From the NCBI GenBank assembly GCA_946623295.1, contig CAMOQY010000026.1, positions 1 to 12,145 on the forward strand: a DNA stretch of 12,145 nt, in the 5' to 3' direction. A program made the position numbers and the translations under genes. Origin of the DNA: an uncultured Lachnospiraceae bacterium. Its GTDB lineage: Bacteria > Bacillota > Clostridia > Lachnospirales > Lachnospiraceae. This document shows positions 8,301 through 12,145 of the stretch, piece after piece. A model generated the notes under the pieces. That model was given only the letters and a program-made list of their open reading frames with translations, did not search any database and was not told the DNA's origin. How positions within the stretch are numbered: the stretch's first letter is position 1; the number at the start of each line of letters is the position of its first letter.

Positions 8301-10654
8301 TGTCTTACGATGAGGAAGAGGTCAGCGCTCCCGATGAGGGCGGCAGCCATGCCGTGAGACTTGTTGCGGGCAATAAGGATTATCCGAGCTTCCGCATCAA
8401 CTTCGGCAAGACTCTGCCTGCAGGCACGATAATATCCTTTGACGCGAATGTCGCGTTTACCGGATCGGATAAGGGCGTGCAGTTTGAGCTTTCAAAAGAG
8501 AACAGCGCAGGCGGCAGCAACGGCAATGTCGGACCTTACTTCTATCAGAATACCTGGACCCGCATCTCCTTTGCGACCAAGTCCGAGGCGGACCATGTGG
8601 ACCTGTACTTCAGCTCGGGAGAGGGCAACCAGAAAGCAGTCGCCTATATCGACAATCTTTCATCCGCAGAGCCCGTTATCCCGGATCCTGTCGAGCTTGA
8701 CATAACTCTCGGGACGAGCTTTGAGAACGAAGATGAGATAGGCTATATTTCTCAGCGTACACATACCGAGACGGGAGATCTCATCTATGGTACGGTGGAC
8801 GCTGTCGAGCGTGTGACCTACGCAGATGAACAGATTCCGGCTGCCGAAGAAAACGTCAGCGGAGACTGGATGATCAGACTTATGAAGACTGATTTCGGCT
8901 GGCCGAGCTTCAGGATAAACTTCGGCAAGACTCTGCCTGCAGGCACAGCGATATCCTTTAAGGTATACGGAGTCGTCACGGGAGTCGACGGTAATTCCAT
9001 CATGGCCTACTCCAGAGTGAATGAGGCCGCAGGAAATCAGGGTGAGATAGGCACGCATTTTGCGCAAAAGACCTGGACTCAGATCAACTTCAAGACCCTG
9101 GCTGAGGACGACCACGTCGATCTTTACTTCGATGCGGGCGACGGTGCGCAGAAGTGCCTGATCTACATCGATGATCTGGCAGGCGGCGACGCCGCGGAAT
9201 CCCTCGATATCACTAAGGGTGTGGATTTTGAACAGTCCTTCCACAGCGGATATCTGGTTCCCGACGGCGGATCTGTCACTGCGATCACCGGATATGAGGC
9301 GGAGAGTCTTACGGTCGATGCCGAAAAATACGGCGCGAATGCGATGAAGCTCTCCGGAGAAAATGCATGGCCGAATTTCAGGATCAACTTCGGCAAAGAG
9401 CTCGCTGCAGGAACGGCTGTCAGCTTTGATGCATACGGAGTCGTTGATTCCATAGCCGAGGGCAAGGAGCTTGCTGCATATGACGCTCTTGTATTCGAGT
9501 TCAAGGATGGAGCCGTCAAGGGCAACGAGACCCCTCAGTTCGGATATGAGACGTGGACTCACTTTACGGTTGTTCTGGAAAAGAAAGCTGAGTACATTGA
9601 CGGCTTCTTTAACCTCGACCGCGCGAACGGCGCATCCGGGCATGTCTATATAGATAACCTCATCGCTGTTGAACCTGTTGAGCTCGATATTACAAAGGGT
9701 GTGACGTTTGAGGACGCAAGCGATGCGGCATATTTCACTCCTTCGGGTTCGGCGACTGCAGAAGTGATCGGATATGAGGCAGAGAGCCTTACGGTCGATG
9801 CCGAAAAATACGGCGCCGGCGCGCTGAAGCTTTCGGGCAGCAACGCCTGGCCTGCATTTACTCTCAACTTTGGTAAAGAGCTTGCCGCCGGTACGACCAT
9901 CAGCTTTGATGCGTACGGAGTCGTCAGTACTCTGGCCGAAGGAAAGGAGCTTGCCGCTCACGACGCTCTCGTCTTTGAGTTCCAAAACGGAGCTGTCACA
10001 GGAGGCGAGACTGCTCAGTTCGGATATGAGAAATGGACTGCGCTTACCGTCACTCTGGCAAAGAATGCCGCATCCATCGACGGCTTCTTCAACCTTGACC
10101 GGGCAAACGGCGCGACCGGATACGTCTATATCGACAACATAACCGTCAGCGAGCCTGCACCTTTCGTGCTCGATATCACGCAGGGCGCGGATTTCGAAAG
10201 CCCGGATCATGCCGGATATATCGGACAGCGTGACGTAAGTTCGGTCGCTGTCGATTCGATCGGGATCGTAAAGTATGCCGATGCAGGTGTCAGCGCACCC
10301 GATGACGGAGGAGAGTACGCGGTAGAGATCAAGGATTCCAGCGCAAAGGCTCATTTCCGCATCAACTTCGGCAAGAAGCTTACGGAGGATACCGTCATCA
10401 GCTTTAAGGCCTTCGGTATCAAGGCAAATGCAAGGGCCAAAAAGGTGACGTTCTATTTTGCAGTCGACGGAGACGAAAGCGGAAATAACGGCGTTGCGGC
10501 CAGCTTCGCACCGGGATCCTGGAATGAGGTCTCCTTTAAGCTTGGTGACGTAACGGGCTTCAGTACGGACAGCGAGTATATCGATCTGTATTTTGACAAC
10601 GGATCCACGAAGGCTGAAAGCAGGCTTTACATCGACAATCTGACCGCAAAGTAA
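5384..10654 (+). CDS. Giant surface lipoprotein of ten tandem beta-sandwich modules, no enzyme domain seen
   Basis: The 1756-residue product begins with a signal peptide ending in the lipobox ALTGC (Cys26), followed by a Pro/Ser/Glu/Ala spacer to about residue 65. The rest is a chain of modules starting near residues 69, 253, 433, 596, 764, 933, 1110, 1279, 1439 and 1601, each 156-184 residues. Modules 2-10 share a GxxFE start, a central P-x-F-R-I-N-F-G then L-x-A-G-T-x-I-S-F-x-A-Y-G, a Trp in an (E/T)WT segment, and a closing VYIDN. This pattern fits jelly-roll carbohydrate-binding folds (CBM4/9- or CBM11-like), but I cannot name a family. No catalytic domain, transmembrane anchor or LPXTG is seen, so the lipid anchor alone would hold it. 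Likely role: glycan capture or adhesion at the cell surface (inference). The ATG at 5384 was chosen over in-frame starts at 5291 and 5399 because of the ribosome binding site. Internal repeats make it prone to misassembly or recombination. Confidence 0.85.
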   Translation: MKKDIMKKSLLILLALILACAALTGCGGQTPAPSESAAEESSAEPSDEPASEPAQDVPQEQPTEMKLLGFESYEEFTGSKVLIGNMLGRIEVNTDPQYITEGSASLMFRPQGDYTQPAKHPFFKIDFLNTTAATRDFSAFKSVSFDAYNATDRELHIRACLSVGKDDGAYTTAIKSVYTLAPNAWTTCTYDVSEMAGFEFYDLETMRYMTFEFLEHKTSKDDTPATIYIDNLVGNYFKEGESAVPVSFSFWDGVTFENSYEKFLLFANDYSVNKTELSRAHYTDENISLIPSVGAYGMRVDATGSIWPTFSVKLGEKVPKDTVLSFKAYVKVRNAETDTFMMESYDETTGGRIANPVELTDNACNEWIDVSIRLGKETDTVTAFFNFDDFSGSSVVRSKFSGKEVVIYLDNMKLSEWQDPASLTPSDPDFASGIGFEKNGEQYLFENSNTGVATAVKLSRVRYSDEGIKSPDNGGSYALRGIVRGAAYPEIKVDYKRTLPAGTVLTFMAYVDPVDYANSNYKVESFGNVNITDMVPTGQWVPIKIRLSSAQSSSRFFFNFDNGSDKTKFGPGKVLVYLDMVRVEEPVPASGDILSGYGFEDAGNASYWTGQGRKGAETQDGMVERLTYAKAGLTAPEGCGEHVLKISHETFIYPKFRINFGQTLPAGTKISFKAYGTINGSYERSTNLFQFTSANGGGGNEATKQFPLNEWTDLSLTLEKAGTYVDLFWDYSRSGCADPTPGAVYIDNVKADLPVTPEGDFLEGVGFEIPGNAELFTGQKREGMASQDAAIARVKYEDTGISAPSGGGSYALKISHDSFIYPKFRINFGEYLPAGTVFSFMAYGTVDGDYSTSQNLFQFTSPNGGGGNEATRVFGLNEWTKVSFTLENGGRYVDLFWDYSRSGCADPTPGAVYIDKVVAKLPPEPVTLDITQGTGFEQEGEIAYITRRSYTEDTESGSKGENIPGTVDTIEWVSYDEEEVSAPDEGGSHAVRLVAGNKDYPSFRINFGKTLPAGTIISFDANVAFTGSDKGVQFELSKENSAGGSNGNVGPYFYQNTWTRISFATKSEADHVDLYFSSGEGNQKAVAYIDNLSSAEPVIPDPVELDITLGTSFENEDEIGYISQRTHTETGDLIYGTVDAVERVTYADEQIPAAEENVSGDWMIRLMKTDFGWPSFRINFGKTLPAGTAISFKVYGVVTGVDGNSIMAYSRVNEAAGNQGEIGTHFAQKTWTQINFKTLAEDDHVDLYFDAGDGAQKCLIYIDDLAGGDAAESLDITKGVDFEQSFHSGYLVPDGGSVTAITGYEAESLTVDAEKYGANAMKLSGENAWPNFRINFGKELAAGTAVSFDAYGVVDSIAEGKELAAYDALVFEFKDGAVKGNETPQFGYETWTHFTVVLEKKAEYIDGFFNLDRANGASGHVYIDNLIAVEPVELDITKGVTFEDASDAAYFTPSGSATAEVIGYEAESLTVDAEKYGAGALKLSGSNAWPAFTLNFGKELAAGTTISFDAYGVVSTLAEGKELAAHDALVFEFQNGAVTGGETAQFGYEKWTALTVTLAKNAASIDGFFNLDRANGATGYVYIDNITVSEPAPFVLDITQGADFESPDHAGYIGQRDVSSVAVDSIGIVKYADAGVSAPDDGGEYAVEIKDSSAKAHFRINFGKKLTEDTVISFKAFGIKANARAKKVTFYFAVDGDESGNNGVAASFAPGSWNEVSFKLGDVTGFSTDSEYIDLYFDNGSTKAESRLYIDNLTAK
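5588..6139 (+). other. Module 1 of the array: divergent type, similar to the tail of the upstream protein
   Basis: The module starts LLGFES and ends IYIDNL. It lacks the FRINFG-LxAGT core of modules 2-10. Instead it has QYITEGSAS (from residue 97), a DFSAFKSVSFDAYNA segment and a C-terminal IYIDN. The C-terminal module of the preceding gene (4894-5367) has matching elements in the same order: SFED, QYATEGNSA (from residue 727), DLSEVDAFRMDFYNA and FYIDEI. I read them as one module type shared across the gene boundary. Confidence 0.6.
7169..8179 (+). repeat. Duplicated module pair 4/5
   Basis: Two neighbouring modules share NLFQFTS-x-NGGGGNEAT and LFWDYSRSGCADPTPGAVYID, found in no other module. 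A 38-base DNA stretch is identical at 7553-7590 and 8057-8094, exactly 504 bases apart, and a 22-base stretch around 7441-7462 also recurs at the same offset. The offset equals the unit length, as expected for a tandem duplication. Confidence 0.8.
8180..9217 (+). repeat. Duplicated module pair 6/7
   Basis: These modules share FRINFGKTLPAGT, a TW(T)-I-x-F-x-T segment and DHVDLYF near the end. A 29-base stretch is identical at 8399-8427 and 8928-8956. Divergence elsewhere is greater than in pairs 4/5 and 8/9, with length changes in the first half of the module. Confidence 0.65.
9218..10183 (+). repeat. Duplicated module pair 8/9
   Basis: Hand alignment without gaps through the closing VYIDN gives about 70 percent identical residues. 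Shared stretches include GYEAESLTVDAEKYGA, AEGKELAA, DALVFEF and GFFNLDRANGA. A 29-base DNA stretch is identical at 9308-9336 and 9788-9816, an offset of 480 bases that equals the unit length. Confidence 0.85.
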
Positions 10655-10674
10655 AGGGTTAATAGTGGAGGGGA

Positions 10675-10702
10675 TTTTTCCCGTATCTATTAAACATATA
10701 AT
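10675..10702 (+). promoter_or_regulatory. Possible promoter upstream of the small peptide gene
   Basis: TATAAT at 10697-10702 is a perfect sigma-A -10 element in the only A/T-rich gap of the window (97 bases). The -35 position is poor: TTTTTC at 10675-10680 with 16-base spacing. Transcription would start near 10709 and give a leader of about 43 bases. It could let the peptide and the secreted module protein be expressed apart from the upstream genes. Confidence 0.35.
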
Positions 10703-10738
10703 GTAATTAAGGGCTGTTTGTCAGGAGAATTAGGAATT

Positions 10739-10743
10739 GGAGG
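10739..10743 (+). promoter_or_regulatory. Ribosome binding site of the small peptide gene
   Basis: GGAGG lies 8 bases before the ATG at 10752. This spacing matches that of the two flanking genes and is the main support for the short gene being translated. Confidence 0.75.
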
Positions 10744-10751
10744 TTAATTCT

Positions 10752-10886
10752 ATGAAGAGGGATTACGAAACGCCCAAATTGGAAAAGATGATGCTCTATT
10801 TCAAAGACGTCATCGCATCCAGTGGTCTGATCGAGGAGTCAGAGGGAGAAGGCGACTCGGGAGACTTTAATGATCTGTTTGGTTAA
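10752..10886 (+). CDS. Small acidic peptide of 44 residues (possible precursor or leader peptide)
   Basis: The frame runs from ATG 10752 to TAA 10884-10886. The peptide has a basic/amphipathic N-terminal half (MKRDYETPKLEKMMLYFKDV), then IASSG at residues 21-25, and an acidic Gly/Ser/Glu/Asp tail ending DFNDLFG. There is no signal peptide, membrane segment or cysteine. The pattern Y-x-x-P-x-L-E, then DVI-x-(S/T)SG, recalls a class of short, poorly understood clostridial peptides that I remember as having this layout; the likeness is from memory and is not a family assignment. The leader-like half plus a Gly/Ser/acidic tail also resembles a ribosomally made, processed peptide, but no maturation enzyme or peptidase gene is in the window. 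Its stop lies 16 bases before the next start, so translation of the two is probably linked. Function unknown. Confidence 0.65.
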   Translation: MKRDYETPKLEKMMLYFKDVIASSGLIEESEGEGDSGDFNDLFG

Positions 10887-10887
10887 T

Positions 10888-10897
10888 AAGGAGGTGA
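10888..10897 (+). promoter_or_regulatory. Full-length 10-nt Shine-Dalgarno sequence deciding a GTG start
   Basis: AAGGAGGTGA again matches all ten bases of the 16S rRNA 3' end and lies 5 bases before GTG 10903. No ATG near it is in frame with the signal peptide, so GTG is the start. The surrounding 16 bases (10885-10900) are identical to those before the ten-module gene (5366-5381). Confidence 0.85.
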
Positions 10898-10902
10898 AAA
10901 CA

Positions 10903-12145
10903 GTGAAAAAAGAAAGAAAAAGAACGTTGCCCCGCGTATTGGGACTGGTGCTTTCTCTGTGCATGATCGGCACGCTTCTGGTTACTCCCGCCTTTGCAGC
11001 CAGCGATCGTGAAACTGTCTACGAGCAGTTTGAGAATGTCTCCGCCACCTACCGCGGCGAAACAAAGAGCTATCCTTCAAAGACCGGCTACGTCTTTGCG
11101 GGATGGTATGACGGCGATCAGGGAACACCCCTGACCGAAGCACAGGCTGATGCGGCTTCGAGTGCCTACGCGAAGTTTGTCGACAAGGACGTCTTCACGG
11201 TAAAGTATCAGCTTCCCGCCGGGGATACCGCTCTCAGCGAGACGACAAGCCTCAGGATGGTGACGACCGTCGATGATCTCAATTACTCAAAGGTCGGTTT
11301 TGTGATCACCATCGGAGAGAAGTCCGTACCGGTGACCTCAAAGAACGTCTACAGGACCATTACCTGGTTCTATAACGGAAATCAGTATGCCGAGCCGACG
11401 ATGTTCTCTGCAGCGTCAAATTACTTTATGGCCTTTACGCTGAATGGTATTTCCAACAGCGTTTTCAGCCAGGATATCAATATTGCCGCCACCTGGACTA
11501 CGATGGACGGAACTGTTGTTACCGCGGCTGAAGAAGATGAGCGCGACGTTGTCATAGGCGACGTTCTTCCCGATCTGTTCTCGGGCGTCGGCTTCGAAGA
11601 TCCCATGGATTCCGGCGTAGTTACTCAGCGCACGGGCATTACCTCGACTGACAAGATCGAGATCGTGACGTACGAAAGCGAGAGTGTTACTCCCGCGCCG
11701 AACGGCGGAGCAAACGTTCTGTTGATCGACAACAGCGATCTTTCAAAGGATAATTACTGGACGCATTTCCGCATCAATTTCGGCGCTGCTGTTCCGGAAG
11801 GTACTAAAGTAAGCTTCTACGTTTATGGCTATGACAGCAGCGGTGCAGGCACCAATCCTCCGCAGCTCTTCTTTGCGGCTCCCGGCTCAGGCAGCGGTGA
11901 CAGAAACCAGGTCGGAATTGTATCTAACGGAGAGTGGAAGGAGATAAGCTTTACTCTGAGCAATCAGAAGGCAGTTGACGGCGAAGACCGGTATGCGGAT
12001 CTCGGTTACGTCGATCTTTTCTACTGGAACGGATACGATAGTGAATACATGGCCGGACTGTCGGAAAACGAGGCCAACTGGAGCGGTTTTCTTATCGACA
12101 ACATTACGCTGACGGCGCCTTACGATTATGACATTACTGCTGAGA
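10903..12145 (+). CDS. Secreted protein with InlB-like repeat and one array-type module (3' end outside window)
   Basis: The frame is open from GTG 10903 through the right edge (414 full codons). The N terminus has basic residues, a hydrophobic stretch and an AFA-AS cleavage site after residue 32, a type I signal peptide without a lipobox. Residues about 45-110 contain YPSKTGYVFAGWYDG and AYAKFVDKDVFTVKY, the hallmarks of a Listeria-Bacteroides (InlB B-type) repeat, a small beta-grasp-like unit common in surface proteins. A beta-rich stretch (about 110-215) follows. Residues about 228-402 are a module of the same type as modules 2-10 upstream: GVGFED start, THFRINFGAAVPEGTKVSFYVYG core and FLIDNITL close. 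Since it has no lipid anchor, retention would depend on the unseen C terminus (sortase signal, SLH or other wall-binding repeats). It is probably a surface or secreted glycan-binding protein working with its neighbours (inference); an enzyme domain further on cannot be excluded. Confidence 0.8.
   Translation, partial: MKKERKRTLPRVLGLVLSLCMIGTLLVTPAFAASDRETVYEQFENVSATYRGETKSYPSKTGYVFAGWYDGDQGTPLTEAQADAASSAYAKFVDKDVFTVKYQLPAGDTALSETTSLRMVTTVDDLNYSKVGFVITIGEKSVPVTSKNVYRTITWFYNGNQYAEPTMFSAASNYFMAFTLNGISNSVFSQDINIAATWTTMDGTVVTAAEEDERDVVIGDVLPDLFSGVGFEDPMDSGVVTQRTGITSTDKIEIVTYESESVTPAPNGGANVLLIDNSDLSKDNYWTHFRINFGAAVPEGTKVSFYVYGYDSSGAGTNPPQLFFAAPGSGSGDRNQVGIVSNGEWKEISFTLSNQKAVDGEDRYADLGYVDLFYWNGYDSEYMAGLSENEANWSGFLIDNITLTAPYDYDITAE
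11584..12118 (+). repeat. Further copy of the array-type module, in the downstream gene
   Basis: It opens with GVGFEDP, has FRINFG followed by PEGTKVSFYVYG, and closes with FLIDNITL. Order and spacing match modules 4-10 of the preceding lipoprotein. The preceding segment VLPDLFSG resembles the GD-x-L-x-G joints before modules 4 and 5 rather than the LDIT-x-G joints before modules 6-10. Confidence 0.75.

Larger units (their letters stand above)
6140..10651 (+). repeat. Nine tandem related modules (modules 2-10)
   Basis: Modules start at 6140, 6680, 7169, 7673, 8180, 8711, 9218, 9698 and 10184, each at a Gly codon of a GxxFE motif, with unit lengths of 540, 489, 504, 507, 531, 507, 480, 486 and about 468 bases. 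All starts are in one reading frame. Similarity is clear at protein level throughout; at DNA level only certain neighbours share long exact stretches. Modules 2 and 3 are the most divergent, with WPTFSVKLGEKVPKDTVLSFKAY and YPEIKVDYKRTLPAGTVLTF in place of the core motif. Confidence 0.85.

Noticed and set aside
7199..8350. Minus-strand open frame of 383 codons
   Set aside because: A shadow of modules 4-6; its internal repeats are just the reverse of the duplicated pair 4/5.
8660..10354. Long minus-strand open frame opposite the module array (564 codons)
   Set aside because: It mirrors the repetitive, codon-biased + strand gene. Its predicted protein is Arg/Cys/Leu-rich with repeated nonsense segments that follow the module repeats, and no ribosome binding site or family motif was seen.
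6140..10651. CRISPR-like or short-tandem-repeat reading of the regular repeats
   Set aside because: Units are 480-540 bases, in frame and protein-coding, with no short identical repeats and unique spacers.
10671..10682. Possible terminator hairpin GGGA-TTTT-TCCC after the array gene
   Set aside because: The stem is only 4 base pairs and no run of T follows, so it would not be expected to end transcription.
10752..10886. Small peptide as a lanthipeptide or other cysteine-dependent RiPP precursor
   Set aside because: It contains no cysteine and no modifying enzyme gene lies in the window; only a looser precursor-like reading is kept.

Overview
The window looks like a carbohydrate-foraging locus from a Gram-positive gut or rumen anaerobe, most likely a clostridial (Lachnospiraceae-like) organism. 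This rests on the strong AGGAGG-type ribosome binding sites, type II lipoprotein signals on three successive proteins, a family 1 sugar ABC-type binding lipoprotein, a DUF4091/GH123-like lipoprotein and an InlB-type repeat. Base composition looks moderate, with G/C-rich third positions; I did not count it. Species-level placement is not possible from sequence alone.

Layout: every gene I can support is on the + strand and tightly packed. (1) Positions 1-990 hold the C-terminal part of a large glycoside hydrolase, running off the left edge. (2) 1029-2726 encodes an extracellular solute-binding lipoprotein. (3) 2791-5370 encodes a lipoprotein with a DUF4091/GH123-like catalytic region and a C-terminal beta-sandwich module. 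(4) 5384-10654 encodes a 1756-residue lipoprotein made almost wholly of ten consecutive beta-sandwich (jelly-roll-like) modules and no recognisable enzyme domain. (5) 10752-10886 is an unannotated 44-residue peptide gene with a good ribosome binding site. (6) 10903 to the right edge encodes a secreted protein with an ordinary signal peptide, an InlB-like repeat and one more copy of the same module. Noncoding gaps are 38, 64, 13, 97 and 16 bases, so there is no stretch over 300 bases without a gene.

How the genes may work together (inference): the modular proteins would hold a glycan at the cell surface, the GH123-like lipoprotein and the left-edge hydrolase would cleave it (inside or outside the cell is not known for the latter), and the solute-binding lipoprotein would deliver products to an ABC importer whose permease genes are not in this window. 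The multi-module protein would be a Gram-positive parallel to the non-catalytic glycan-binding surface lipoproteins of Bacteroidetes Sus-like systems. The substrate cannot be read from the sequence.

The most unusual items are the ten-module array with three separate pairs of recently duplicated modules, its chimeric make-up (module 1 resembles the tail of the upstream gene, modules 2-10 resemble the downstream gene), and the small acidic peptide gene placed between two module-bearing proteins.
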